Origin: a virus
Reading direction: 5' to 3' (one strand)
Virus record (IMG/VR): IMGVR_UViG_3300042691_031577
Span: 46,142-110,141 of that record
Length of the DNA: 64,000 nucleotides
Numbering within the stretch: the stretch's first letter is position 1; each line of letters starts with the position of its first letter. Positions 1-9,248 of the stretch are shown in pieces. The notes beneath the pieces are model-generated. The model did no database searches and was not told the DNA's origin. It worked only from the letters and a program-made list of their open reading frames with translations. The position numbers and the translations under genes were made by a program.

Positions 1-1011
1 CATTAATGAGTCAGTATAATAAAATGGATTCTTTTTTAGATTCTTAATTGCGATTTTTGCGGCTTCTTTTTTGGTTAAATCGTTATTTTTTTCAATTTCA
101 TAATCTATACCGATTAAAACTTCTTGACCGTTTAAATTGTCGATTTCAGAAAATTTAGAATATAATTCTTTACCACTGGTGTTAGTAGTATAAGATTCAT
201 TCAATGACATTCTTTGCTCTAAGTCATCAATCATTTTCTTAATTTTCTCAGTTGGCGTTTTAGCATATATTTTCTTTAAGAAATTAAGCTCAGATTGGTC
301 TATTTTTTTATCAACACCATATTTTTCTTCTGGGGTTTGTTTAGGTTTGATACTCATACTAGCTGCTTTTCTTTCTGCTTCTGCTTCAGGGTCACCTGCT
401 ATTCCGTAGATATCAGCTTCTTTTAATGATTCGTATGGTGGTAAATCAAACTCAGTCCATCCTAACCATGAACCTGCTTTTAAAGCAGCATCGTAATATT
501 TTTCAGCTTTTAATAAATCACCTTCAGAGTATGCTTGTAATCCTTTTTCATAGTATTCTTCAGCTTGTACCATAGATTTCATATCAAAATCACGATCGCC
601 ATCAGTTGGATCAGATGAAAAATAAGGATTTTCGTTTTCTTCAGTATACATTCCTGTTTTACCTTTAATAGGATTTAATTCAACAACACCATTAACAGGT
701 TCTGATATTCTATATATAGTATCATCTAATTCTGCTTTTAGTATATTATCAAAAAAAGCTAATTCAGGAAATACTTCTTTACCATTTAAGGTATAAGTAT
801 ATTGATCATATTTTTCTAATTTTTCTTGATTTTTATCTTTAATATCAGCTTCAGTTAAGATAGCTTTATTTCTTAATATTTTAACAGTATCATCAAATGA
901 TGTTGTATTAGTAACTAAATGAGGTAAAGTCATACGAACGTTACGCATAAATTGCGCTTGATTCATTTTACCTTCTTTTAAATCTATAAATTGTTGTTTT
1001 ACACTTTTCAT
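1..1011 (-). CDS. Conserved phage protein in the head-gene region, cut by left edge
   Basis: Reads from ATG at 1011 down through position 1 without a stop, so at least 337 residues with the C-terminus outside the window. A TPR-like helical pair (YYEKGLQAYSEGDLLKAEKYY) lies near residues 180-200. The end in view (EAAKIAIKNLKKNPFYYTD) resembles C-termini common in marine T4-like phage proteins. An LTE-A sequence near residue 55 fits the T4 prohead protease rule (I/L)xE. The start follows ATATTTAT by exactly 4 nt. Being downstream of portal suggests a head or core role, but the function is not recognised. Confidence 0.7.
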   Translation of the reverse strand, partial: MKSVKQQFIDLKEGKMNQAQFMRNVRMTLPHLVTNTTSFDDTVKILRNKAILTEADIKDKNQEKLEKYDQYTYTLNGKEVFPELAFFDNILKAELDDTIYRISEPVNGVVELNPIKGKTGMYTEENENPYFSSDPTDGDRDFDMKSMVQAEEYYEKGLQAYSEGDLLKAEKYYDAALKAGSWLGWTEFDLPPYESLKEADIYGIAGDPEAEAERKAASMSIKPKQTPEEKYGVDKKIDQSELNFLKKIYAKTPTEKIKKMIDDLEQRMSLNESYTTNTSGKELYSKFSEIDNLNGQEVLIGIDYEIEKNNDLTKKEAAKIAIKNLKKNPFYYTDSLM

Positions 1012-1015
1012 GCGT

Positions 1016-1023
1016 ATAAATAT
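1016..1023 (-). promoter_or_regulatory. Late-type promoter box ATATTTAT
   Basis: ATATTTAT on the minus strand, 4 nt before the ATG at 1011; the transcript would be leaderless. Confidence 0.5.
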
Positions 1024-1027
1024 TATG

Positions 1028-1414
1028 TTATATGTTAAAATACTGGCTTTTTAATTTGTCTACAGCTTCTACAATATGGTCTAAAGCTTCTTCTAATAAG
1101 TAAAGATCGTCATTTAAATTATCTAATTTAGTAACTAGATTATCTAATTTAGACACGTTATCTGGGTATTCAGCGACATCATACATTTCAACTACTTTGT
1201 AGTATTTTTGAGCTTTACTATCAAGAAATGATCTAGTTTGTTTTACTTTATCTAACAAAGAATTTATTTCATCTGGAGATTCAATGACGCTTTGTATGCT
1301 AATATCATATATTTTTGAACGTAATGTTCTAAATATATTTTCTGCTGTTGATTTTTCTTTTTCAGCAGATAATACAAATTCATCTATCTTTTCTGGTGTA
1401 TATGATATATCCAT
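1028..1414 (-). CDS. Small helical protein, function unknown
   Basis: 128 residues, almost entirely predicted helix with heptad-like repeats (KLDNLVTKLDNLNDDLYLLEE near residues 90-110), so probably a coiled coil. No cysteines or catalytic motif. Its ATG overlaps the TAA of the 43-residue gene upstream, so the two are translationally coupled. Position downstream of portal suggests a head-associated protein; not recognised. Confidence 0.75.
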   Translation of the reverse strand: MDISYTPEKIDEFVLSAEKEKSTAENIFRTLRSKIYDISIQSVIESPDEINSLLDKVKQTRSFLDSKAQKYYKVVEMYDVAEYPDNVSKLDNLVTKLDNLNDDLYLLEEALDHIVEAVDKLKSQYFNI

Positions 1415-1545
1415 TATCGTCCTTGTCCTCTATAGTTTTGTTCTGAGCTATCGTGTTTGTTAGTGCGTTTTTGAGCTTTGCCTTTTTTACGAACGCCAAA
1501 GCTTATTTTACGTGATTCTTTAGATGCTGCTTTTGCTTTTGCCAT
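1414..1545 (-). CDS. 43-residue basic peptide (MAKAK...YRGQGR)
   Basis: ATG at 1545 overlaps the stop of the 369-residue gene, and its TAA overlaps the start of the next gene, a compact TAATG chain. The sequence is Lys/Arg-rich (RKISFGVRKKGKAQKRTNKH) and ends YRGQGR. Similar tiny basic proteins sit among the head genes of marine T4-like phages. It could bind DNA or serve as an internal head protein; this is inferred from composition and position only. Confidence 0.7.
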   Translation of the reverse strand: MAKAKAASKESRKISFGVRKKGKAQKRTNKHDSSEQNYRGQGR

Positions 1546-2654
1546 TACTGGTAGATTGATTTAATTTTATTGCTAATTTTATTTGATATTTCACTAATTT
1601 CATTTATAGCTTTTAAGCTACGCTTCCAATAGTTTGTACCATCTTCGTTTTCACTTAATTCTTGTTTAATACGAGTAGTATATTCAATTAATTGATCTAC
1701 TTCAGATAATTTACGTTTTACTTCACGAATACTTTTATGAAGCATTTCTGCTTTAGTTCTATATTTAACTTCGTTTTTAAATTTATTATACGATACTTCG
1801 TTTAATAATTCTTCTTTAATAAGATTATTCAACACTTCTTCTAAAGGATAATCAAATGGTTCTTCACCTGTTATTTTACTACTTTTAATATATTCTATTA
1901 AAGATTCAATATTATTAAAATAAGTATATCCTTCTTCTCTTCCTAAATTATCTATTTCTAAAACAAAATATGGTTTATCACCAGATGTAGTTTCTCCACA
2001 TATTAAAGTCATAAATCCAGAACCATCTGCATAATCAACAGGTATTTGTACTCTGGCTAAATTTTTATTTTTACCTGAATAAACTATTTTAGCTTCTTCA
2101 AAAATAGGTTTTATTGCTGATAGTATATTATTTGCAGATTCTTGGTATTTAATATTTTGTTCATTCATTGCTGATTTTTTACCTTTCCAAAGTTCTTTAT
2201 AATCTAACATTTTAGAATTTTTAGGCATACCTTTAACTGTTTTAAATCCCATTTTTTCAGCGTATTTAGTTGCTTTATTTTTCTTTTGTCCTTTAGGAGC
2301 AAAAGCATATGGGGTTTGAATAGGACCTGCTCCAACACCAATAGCGCCAGTAGCTGATTCTTCATTCATACCCATTAATTTTTTATACATAGATAAATCA
2401 GATAAGCTTTGACCTTCAGGATTCTTAGCTAAGTTATCTATTTGATCAATAGTTACTTCACCTGAATCAAGTGCTTTTTTTAACCAAGTACCATTTATTA
2501 TGTTATGTTTATATAAAAATGATTTAGCTTTATCATCATTTCTAGTATAAATATTTAACCAATTATATAATGTATCCCAGTTACTAGATTCATTTTCAAG
2601 AACATTTTCTAGTTCTTCTTTAATAATCTGTTTTAATAAAGATACTTTCATCAT
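1545..2654 (-). CDS. Capsid-targeted internal/core protein candidate
   Basis: 369 residues. The N-terminus KVSLLKQIIKEELENVLE is the clearest long version of the leader found across this genome: amphipathic helix ending in (I/L)xE. A second copy of the motif (NNLIKEELLNE) lies near residue 275. Between them are a Gly-rich linker (residues 100-120) and a beta-rich segment (190-260); the C-terminus is coiled coil. T4 family knowledge: such leaders target internal proteins to the prohead and are cut by gp21. Overlaps the upstream gene by 4 nt. Head function is inferred. Confidence 0.7.
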   Translation of the reverse strand: MMKVSLLKQIIKEELENVLENESSNWDTLYNWLNIYTRNDDKAKSFLYKHNIINGTWLKKALDSGEVTIDQIDNLAKNPEGQSLSDLSMYKKLMGMNEESATGAIGVGAGPIQTPYAFAPKGQKKNKATKYAEKMGFKTVKGMPKNSKMLDYKELWKGKKSAMNEQNIKYQESANNILSAIKPIFEEAKIVYSGKNKNLARVQIPVDYADGSGFMTLICGETTSGDKPYFVLEIDNLGREEGYTYFNNIESLIEYIKSSKITGEEPFDYPLEEVLNNLIKEELLNEVSYNKFKNEVKYRTKAEMLHKSIREVKRKLSEVDQLIEYTTRIKQELSENEDGTNYWKRSLKAINEISEISNKISNKIKSIYQ

Positions 2655-3505
2655 TTAATAGAATTTAACTCGTTAATTAATTGGTGGTACTGGAGTAAAG
2701 AGATGATATTTTCGTCCTTTACGTTTTGATTTTTATTAAGAGGCTGTAGTAAATTAATTACTTCAGTTAATTTAATTTGAGTTGTTTTGTCATCAACACT
2801 TTTAACTAGTTCTGTTAATTCTTTAGTAATTAAAGCATACTGAGTGTTAACAAATTCTTTTAATGCTGTTGTGTTGGTAATATTGTTGATGTATTCTTTT
2901 AATACTGTTTTTTGCTTATTATTCAGAGTAGAATATTTTTTGTTAAATCTTTCTAGCAATACTCTGTAAGCTAGTAAACGAGTACCTTTATCCATCTTAG
3001 CATATTCTTCAAGAATACGGTCTTTAACCTGATCTTTATTTACTTCTTTACGTGTGATATGCTCCAGTAATGTTACTTTATTATCTATAATTTGATTAGG
3101 TTCAACAAACTCACTTGAGTTTTGAGCCTCTATTAAATTATACACAGCAGCATACTGTGAGTAGTGGTTGATTTTTGCTTTAAAAAATTCTTCTATATTG
3201 TAATGCTCGCGAATTTCTTTAATCAAATTATACTTTTCTTTACGTAAAGTAGATTTATTTAAACGCGATGATGCATTTAGAGTACTATTTATGAATATCT
3301 CCGCTTTACTTTCAGTAAGTGCTTTAGAGTTTACAAGAACTTGATACAATTTGTATTCTTTAGCTAATTCAGTTTTGTTAAAATATTTCTTAACTAAATC
3401 AATAGCTGCTGAGTCTTTGTTAGATATAGTATCGGATGCTATTTGTCTAACAAGTAGTTCAAATAATATGCCCGTGTTTTTAAATTTGTTGTGTTTAATT
3501 TTCAT
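2651..3505 (-). CDS. Conserved marine-phage head-region protein
   Basis: 284 residues, mainly alpha-helical. The N-terminal segment FKNTGILFELLVRQIASDT matches, from memory, a protein found beside portal in several marine T4-like phages; no function is known to me. Lies between portal and the core-like protein, and shares ATGA with the latter. ATATTTAT is 19 nt upstream of its ATG. Confidence 0.75.
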   Translation of the reverse strand: MKIKHNKFKNTGILFELLVRQIASDTISNKDSAAIDLVKKYFNKTELAKEYKLYQVLVNSKALTESKAEIFINSTLNASSRLNKSTLRKEKYNLIKEIREHYNIEEFFKAKINHYSQYAAVYNLIEAQNSSEFVEPNQIIDNKVTLLEHITRKEVNKDQVKDRILEEYAKMDKGTRLLAYRVLLERFNKKYSTLNNKQKTVLKEYINNITNTTALKEFVNTQYALITKELTELVKSVDDKTTQIKLTEVINLLQPLNKNQNVKDENIISLLQYHQLINELNSIK

Positions 3506-3524
3506 AAAAAAGTGTACACTATCT

Positions 3525-3532
3525 ATAAATAT
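3525..3532 (-). promoter_or_regulatory. Late-type promoter box ATATTTAT
   Basis: Minus-strand ATATTTAT, 19 nt before the ATG at 3505. Confidence 0.5.
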
Positions 3533-3539
3533 GTAATAA

Positions 3540-5444
3540 TTATATGTCCTTAATATTTTCTTCAGATAATAAGTCAGAATCTAAATCAGGATTATATACT
3601 ATATCTTTTCTTAAATGATTCATAGATTCAAGTAAATGCTTATTCTTATGTAGTTCAGTTAATGCTAATGGAGAACCACCTTTAGGTGTACCACTATCCA
3701 TATCATTACTAGGTTTATTAGCAGTATATAGAGTATTCATGCCTTTTTTACCTAATCTATCTTTACCTAATGGATCTTTCTGTGTGTTTATAATAGAAGA
3801 TTTTTCTTTTGGACGACCTATTGGTGCTTTTTCATCATATCCACCAGGTATGTTTTGTTGTGCTTCCATTCCTGTTCTACCACGACCATACAGTGCTGCT
3901 AAGTCATGAGGTGTTCCGTATGATTTACCTGATTTAGCTGGGTCATTACCCTCGTTTTCGATTTGGCCTAAACGGAATGTACGTTTTTTATCTTCCATTA
4001 CTAAATCACGTAATTCATCATATTGATCTTCTGATAGTTTAAATACATTATCATAAATCCAATCAGACGGGATTAAATTAGTATCTAATAAGTCTTTAGC
4101 TAATGCAACTTTTTCTTTCCATATAGCTATTTTCTCTTGATCATATATGATTGAAGGAGTAGTTAATGATAATTCAAAATTACCTAATGATTCACCATCG
4201 TATCCTTGAACATATAAATGAACTAATGCTATTTTATATAATTCGGATAATACAATACGTTGGATACGTTCTACTGTGCGAGCAAAACGAATATCTTCAG
4301 CTGCTAATGTTGCTTTACCTGTTAAATCTTTTTCAAATCCAAAAAACGCTTTAGGTACTTTAAGAGCAGCTAACATTTCATCACGTAAGAAATTTACGTC
4401 CTCAATAGCATTATACTCTAATCCTTTAATAGTATCGATTTTAGTATTTGAATTAGTACCACGTTGAGGTATATAGAAATCCTCCATAACATTCATCATG
4501 TTATATTTAAGATTATATTCACCTGTGTTTTGGTCAATATAAGGAGTTTTCTTCATTTTTTGCTTTAAACGCTCCATATAACCATCAACCTCATTTGGTG
4601 GCATATTTCCAATATCAACGTAAAATACACGTTTTTCTGGGGCGCGAGTAATACGATGTAGTAACATCGCATCTTTCATTAAAATATATTGTTTATATGT
4701 TTTACGAGCTGGCTCTATGTATGATCTACCATATGGAAGATAGTTAGCATCTGCTAATAATCTAAAGTGAGCTATTTCGTAGTTTTCAAATTTAATCTTT
4801 CCCTCTCTATCGTTTATACGGCTATTAATACCACCAGCAGCAATAACCATTGGATCTATCTTAAAGCATACATAATTAGGATTTTCAGGATCAGTTCCTT
4901 CTTCACGAACCATATCATAAACTGATAATGGAGATACATTATATACTCCAAATTTTTCAGCTATGTCTAAGTGTAAATAAAAATCACCATACTTACACAT
5001 ATTTCTAATCCATACCCATAAATTAAATTCAATATTTAAAATATCGTAGAATAAATTATACAATATGCGTTGAATATTTTCGTCTGAACTTCTAATTTGA
5101 ATTATTTCTCCTGTTTCATTTTTTAATGTAGCTTCATCAGCTACAATATCAAGAGCAGAGGCTATGATTGATTCTGTATCCATTGCTTCATAATCAGTAT
5201 ATAACTGAATACGAAGTGTTTGGTAATTCATTGTAGGATTATAAGGCATATTAGCTCCATATCTATGGAGTTTAGTAAACCTATCAATCAGGGCATTTGT
5301 TTTTACGTTACCATATGCTTGAATGCGGTCAACATCTGTTGTTTTTAGTTGTTTTCCGCCTACATTTCTAATGATAACATCAGTACTAAATAGACGTCTT
5401 AATTGCCCAAATAGTCCCGTGTTATTTATATTATTTTCTGCCAT
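3540..5444 (-). CDS. Portal protein, T4 gp20-like
   Basis: 634 residues. Forms the dodecameric ring at the head vertex through which DNA enters and leaves. Support: length in the gp20 class (T4 gp20 is 524 residues), the conserved run DEMLAALKVPKAFFGFE with RFARTVERIQ after it (about residues 345-385), the early segment NYQTLRIQLYTDYEAMDTES, and the adjacent large terminase. The extra C-terminal ~90 residues are Gly/Pro-rich and likely disordered. Confidence 0.93.
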   Translation of the reverse strand: MAENNINNTGLFGQLRRLFSTDVIIRNVGGKQLKTTDVDRIQAYGNVKTNALIDRFTKLHRYGANMPYNPTMNYQTLRIQLYTDYEAMDTESIIASALDIVADEATLKNETGEIIQIRSSDENIQRILYNLFYDILNIEFNLWVWIRNMCKYGDFYLHLDIAEKFGVYNVSPLSVYDMVREEGTDPENPNYVCFKIDPMVIAAGGINSRINDREGKIKFENYEIAHFRLLADANYLPYGRSYIEPARKTYKQYILMKDAMLLHRITRAPEKRVFYVDIGNMPPNEVDGYMERLKQKMKKTPYIDQNTGEYNLKYNMMNVMEDFYIPQRGTNSNTKIDTIKGLEYNAIEDVNFLRDEMLAALKVPKAFFGFEKDLTGKATLAAEDIRFARTVERIQRIVLSELYKIALVHLYVQGYDGESLGNFELSLTTPSIIYDQEKIAIWKEKVALAKDLLDTNLIPSDWIYDNVFKLSEDQYDELRDLVMEDKKRTFRLGQIENEGNDPAKSGKSYGTPHDLAALYGRGRTGMEAQQNIPGGYDEKAPIGRPKEKSSIINTQKDPLGKDRLGKKGMNTLYTANKPSNDMDSGTPKGGSPLALTELHKNKHLLESMNHLRKDIVYNPDLDSDLLSEENIKDI

Positions 5445-5464
5445 TTTATATACTTAATATATTA

Positions 5465-5472
5465 ATAAATAT
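5465..5472 (-). promoter_or_regulatory. Late-type promoter box ATATTTAT
   Basis: Minus-strand ATATTTAT, 20 nt before the portal start at 5444. Confidence 0.5.
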
Positions 5473-5473
5473 G

Positions 5474-7072
5474 TTAGCCTAATAACCAGCTAATATCTTC
5501 TACTCCACCAACACCATTATCTAGTTGGTATGGATTTTGAAATCCCGGTTGCATGTTACTATACATTCCTGGGGTTTTAGTATTGCTTATATTTAAAACA
5601 GCTGCTCTAGTTAAATCTAAACCTTGAGCGCTAAATTTTAGACCAGTGTCACGAACAAATAAACCAATACCTAATGCCATTGCCAAATCATCATTATATC
5701 CATTTTGCGCTTGTGCTTTACCATTTTGCCAAATAAACACACGTAGCTCTTCTAATAGACGTTTAGAGTGAAAAATAAACGATCTTTCTCTAATGTACGT
5801 CTCCATCTTTGAGATGACAAGTGGTCTTGTACGAGTAGAGTTAGTAAAACCAGGAACTGTGTTATCGCTTTCCATTTTGGCCATCCATTTATCTATATTC
5901 ATTTCACCATATGATCTAGGTGAATAATATAGATTAGGATATCCTCGTTCTATAATTGTATTTACAACGTCCCATCCTATATTAGCGTTTTCTACTACGA
6001 GTAAAGCATTGTTGTATTCACCTGCTATAGAAACTAATACATGACCAAATTCACGGGTACTAACCTGAGATTTGTATTCGGCTACTTGCTCACAATTTTC
6101 TAAATCAATAACATGGAATGTAGAATAGTCAGTTCCATCACCACGAGCAACGTCAGCACATACTATATAGTTTTTAGAGTAATTTGGATATTGCCATATC
6201 CATAAATCACCCCCCATTAATCGTCTTTCTATAGGATCTTGAATATATGTTTGCTCGTAAAATCCTAAAATTTCTGATTCTATTACAGTATTACCTGATC
6301 CTAAAAAGTCACAATCATATTCTTGAGCAAATTCACGAGGCGACATATTAGATCGTTCTCTTTGTTCCCATTCAGGGTCTACAGGGGCAACACGATCAGG
6401 GTGTAAATTCCATGGTAATTTAATTGCTTTAAAGTCGTTGTCACCAACTTCTGCTTCAGTATACATTCTATGAAACCAGTTACCTACACCATTAGGTGAA
6501 GATAAAGCTATAATACCACCACCAGTAGCAATTGTAGGTTTAATACTCGTGTATATTTTATCAATACCCTCGATAAACGCAGCCTCATCCACTATTAGTA
6601 AAGATACTGCGTATGATCGACCAGCATCGGATGCTGCTGATGTAGCTACGATTTGAGAGTTATTAGCTAATTTAAGTGATAATTTGTTATCGGAAATAGG
6701 TTTTTGATTACCTCTTAACCAACTAGGAAGATTGTTATACATAAACTGTACTTTTTCAACCATGCCTTTAGCGGTTTCTTGTTTAGTAGCGATACATAGT
6801 ACTGTTTTATCTTTATGGAATAACATAGTCCATAATGAATATCCAGCTACTAGAGTTGATATACCTAACTGGCGAGATTTATTGATGATAGTAAATCTAT
6901 TATCTCGAATATCTTGTAATGTATCGGCCTGAAATGGATATAGGTGAAATAGTACTCGTCCTTTTACAGGATGGGTTATATAACAATATTTACGAAAAAA
7001 ATGGATTGGATCAGTAGCACATTTAATGTATTCTTGCTTTATGATCTCCTTAATTTGTTGTTGATTACTCAT
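5474..7072 (-). CDS. Terminase large subunit, T4 gp17-like
   Basis: 532 residues; the ATP-driven DNA-packaging motor and headful nuclease that docks on the portal. ATPase half: Walker A-like NKSRQLGIST (residues 64-73), Walker B LLIVDEAAF (158-166), coupling motif ALSSPNG (189-195). Nuclease half (RNase H fold): first acidic residue in VCADVARGDGTDYS (304-317), second in LLVVENAN (357-364), third in YNDDLAMAL (459-467). Ends one intergenic gap before portal. No tail sheath or tube genes separate it from portal, unlike T4. Confidence 0.96.
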   Translation of the reverse strand: MSNQQQIKEIIKQEYIKCATDPIHFFRKYCYITHPVKGRVLFHLYPFQADTLQDIRDNRFTIINKSRQLGISTLVAGYSLWTMLFHKDKTVLCIATKQETAKGMVEKVQFMYNNLPSWLRGNQKPISDNKLSLKLANNSQIVATSAASDAGRSYAVSLLIVDEAAFIEGIDKIYTSIKPTIATGGGIIALSSPNGVGNWFHRMYTEAEVGDNDFKAIKLPWNLHPDRVAPVDPEWEQRERSNMSPREFAQEYDCDFLGSGNTVIESEILGFYEQTYIQDPIERRLMGGDLWIWQYPNYSKNYIVCADVARGDGTDYSTFHVIDLENCEQVAEYKSQVSTREFGHVLVSIAGEYNNALLVVENANIGWDVVNTIIERGYPNLYYSPRSYGEMNIDKWMAKMESDNTVPGFTNSTRTRPLVISKMETYIRERSFIFHSKRLLEELRVFIWQNGKAQAQNGYNDDLAMALGIGLFVRDTGLKFSAQGLDLTRAAVLNISNTKTPGMYSNMQPGFQNPYQLDNGVGGVEDISWLLG

Positions 7073-7093
7073 ATACTACACAATGTGTTGTAT

Positions 7094-7101
7094 ATAAATA
7101 T
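7094..7101 (-). promoter_or_regulatory. Late-type promoter box ATATTTAT
   Basis: Minus-strand ATATTTAT, 21 nt before the terminase start at 7072. Confidence 0.5.
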
Positions 7102-7129
7102 ATAAGATTTATTATCTCAAATAAGATAT

Positions 7130-7792
7130 TTATTTTACTACAAGTATTACAGTTAAAATAGCAGCAACAGCAGTTACGGCCTTAGTACTTAATTTTAAAA
7201 GCTTATTTTGAGTATTTACTTTAGTATACTCTTTATTTAAAGTATTATACTTTACATCTTGTAAAGATATGATATTTTGTTGTGCTGTATCTTTTATTTG
7301 GAACGAGTGTATAGTACTGTCTTTAATGACTATCTGTTGACCTAATACAGTGTTAATACTATCAGCATATGATAAATCTTGTCTATCACCATCACAATAT
7401 AATAGATCACGAGCAGCACCTACTGCTGATTCCTTAGGTAAAGAAAATGCTGTTTTATCTTCAGTTGGGTATCTGTCTACAAAAAATTTATGTAATGTAT
7501 CTGAATTAGATAAATTAGGGTTATTTGCTTTTTTATTAGCTTCAGCTCTAGCTTTATTTCTTTCTTGGGCTAAATAAACTACTTGTTTTGCTAAAGCTGA
7601 GTCCTTTTTAGCTAAACCAGCAATAATTAAATTTTGTTCGTCTACAATTATTTTTTCAGAATCAATTACTTTATTCAAGCTATCTATTGTTTGTTGAAAT
7701 TTAGCGTCCGACGGACCATTACAAACAGAATAAGTAGTAAGTAAAATACCTACTACTATTCCTATTAATAACCATATTAATTTATTTGTCAT
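7130..7792 (-). CDS. Membrane-anchored coiled-coil protein, spanin-like candidate
   Basis: 220 residues. A membrane segment at residues 4-24 (LIWLLIGIVVGILLTTYSVC) is followed by a long periplasmic-looking coiled coil (25-85 and 140-200) and a second hydrophobic stretch at the C-terminus (205-219). One anchor plus a coiled coil is the architecture of inner-membrane spanins (Rz), but the C-terminal hydrophobic segment is atypical. No outer-membrane partner is adjacent. Overlaps the upstream gene by 4 nt. Lysis role is inference only. Confidence 0.7.
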   Translation of the reverse strand: MTNKLIWLLIGIVVGILLTTYSVCNGPSDAKFQQTIDSLNKVIDSEKIIVDEQNLIIAGLAKKDSALAKQVVYLAQERNKARAEANKKANNPNLSNSDTLHKFFVDRYPTEDKTAFSLPKESAVGAARDLLYCDGDRQDLSYADSINTVLGQQIVIKDSTIHSFQIKDTAQQNIISLQDVKYNTLNKEYTKVNTQNKLLKLSTKAVTAVAAILTVILVVK

Positions 7793-8685
7793 TTTATTAT
7801 ATTTGCTAACTTTTGGAACCGTTCCATTATTTCATCTTCAGATGGAGCGTTTTTTTCTTGTTCTACTTTATTTCTAACGTATTCGTTTGAATCAATTATA
7901 CTTTGAACACGTTGTTCAAGAGATGCTTTTAATTTAGTTAAACGTTCTACTTCGCTTGAACCTAATGATAAATCATCTCTACTTTTACCCATTTTTTTAG
8001 CTTGTGTTAATGCACTTTTAGTTCTAGCTAAACGTTCTTTAAATTTAGAATAATCCATCCAAGCATTATAATCTTCATCTGATAATCCTCCTACTGATGG
8101 TCTGTCCATTGGTAGTTCTGGCATTTCTGGCTCTTCCTCTTCTTCAGGTTGAGGCATACCAGATGGGAAAAATTCACCTGTTCTTCCACCTATGAAAAAA
8201 TCTTCCATACTGGGTGGTCCTGAGACTGTTTCAGGTTCACTAACTACTGTAGTCTCTCCCGTTTCATCATCCACTACTACTTCACCCATTTTAGCTATAA
8301 CACCGGCATCTTTCAAACCATTCATTAACGCATTTGCTATTTGTGGACGAATAAAGTTAAATTGATCTTGGATATCTTTCTTTTCTACACCTGGATTCTC
8401 TTTAATGTAATTAATAACATCAGCTACTGACACACCACTAATCATTTTAGTAGCATATGGTGTGGTATCAAATTCAGGATCAACAATTTGGTATCCTTTA
8501 GCTTTACGAGCCATTTCCGTTACTTTTTTATATTTTTGTTGAAAAGCAGAAGATTTTTCTGTATTATCATCAGGATCAATTACTGACGATAAACCTTTAG
8601 TGGCATCTGTTGGATTTTTTAATGTATATAATCCTACTTCTGATATTACTTCTTTAACTACGGCACGAATTTGTTTCGGGGTCAT
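7789..8685 (-). CDS. Protein with capsid-targeting leader and winged-helix-like domain
   Basis: Start chosen at the ATG at 8685 rather than the upstream ATG at 8712, because the ATATTTAT promoter overlaps the latter and the usual leader (MTPKQIRAVVKEVISE) then falls at the N-terminus. About 298 residues. Residues ~85-140 (SVADVINYIKENPGVEKK through the beta hairpin MGEVVVDDETGETTVV) look like a winged helix. Then an acidic Pro-rich linker and a C-terminal coiled coil. Possibly a DNA-binding internal head protein, or the small terminase given its neighbour; neither is demonstrated. Confidence 0.7.
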   Translation of the reverse strand: MTPKQIRAVVKEVISEVGLYTLKNPTDATKGLSSVIDPDDNTEKSSAFQQKYKKVTEMARKAKGYQIVDPEFDTTPYATKMISGVSVADVINYIKENPGVEKKDIQDQFNFIRPQIANALMNGLKDAGVIAKMGEVVVDDETGETTVVSEPETVSGPPSMEDFFIGGRTGEFFPSGMPQPEEEEEPEMPELPMDRPSVGGLSDEDYNAWMDYSKFKERLARTKSALTQAKKMGKSRDDLSLGSSEVERLTKLKASLEQRVQSIIDSNEYVRNKVEQEKNAPSEDEIMERFQKLANIIK

Positions 8686-8710
8686 GATGTTTGCGTTTAT
8701 TTCTGTATAC

Positions 8711-8718
8711 ATAAATAT
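8711..8718 (-). promoter_or_regulatory. Late-type promoter box ATATTTAT
   Basis: Minus-strand ATATTTAT overlapping the rejected ATG at 8712 and 25 nt before the preferred start at 8685. Confidence 0.5.
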
Positions 8719-9242
8719 TAGTTTATTTGGGAAAGTATTGAATTGATGCGTTCTTCTGTAGAACCTTTAATTTCTATTAATTTTTTAGGTGGATATTGTT
8801 GTAGTAAACCTTTTATAACAAAATCAATTTTTTGACGATATTCTGCATCCGTTATGCGCACACCGTTGTCTTCAATATCAACGCCTTCAGGTGATACATA
8901 AATTATAACGTCATAATCACCTCTAATTATTAAAAATGATTCAATTAATTTTATTTTATCTTCCCAACTAATTGACTTAGCACTCATAGTAAATGCACAC
9001 ACATCATATATTGTTCTGTCTGTCAATAAATCATCATGCATTAATTCTAAACTGCGTTCTGCCGCAAACACAAATTGTCCTTTAGTTGTTGAGTCGTCAT
9101 TTAATAAGATTCCTTGATCACGTAAATATTTACTACGTTCTGTAGCTACATGATAATCTTTAAATTGTTCTAATTTGGCTAGCTCTTTAACTAAAGTGCT
9201 TTTGCCTACTGATACTGTTCCTGCTAATCCTATTCGTGCCAT
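8718..9242 (-). CDS. P-loop nucleotide/nucleoside kinase-like protein
   Basis: 174 residues. Walker A GTVSVGKST lies at residues 8-16 after a buried beta strand, a DRTIYDVCAF segment (residues ~75-84) resembles the acidic strand of thymidylate/NadR-type kinases, and IIYVSPEG follows (~114-121). This layout matches the small AAA-type kinase family (NadR/deoxynucleoside kinase-like). A role in nucleotide or cofactor salvage is likely but the substrate cannot be read from the sequence. Confidence 0.8.
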   Translation of the reverse strand: MARIGLAGTVSVGKSTLVKELAKLEQFKDYHVATERSKYLRDQGILLNDDSTTKGQFVFAAERSLELMHDDLLTDRTIYDVCAFTMSAKSISWEDKIKLIESFLIIRGDYDVIIYVSPEGVDIEDNGVRITDAEYRQKIDFVIKGLLQQYPPKKLIEIKGSTEERINSILSQIN

Positions 9243-9248
9243 ATTTTT

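Noticed and set aside
7789-8712. Small terminase assignment for the winged-helix protein
   Set aside because: Position next to the large terminase is suggestive, but the capsid-type leader and lack of a gp16 signature make it unsafe to name.
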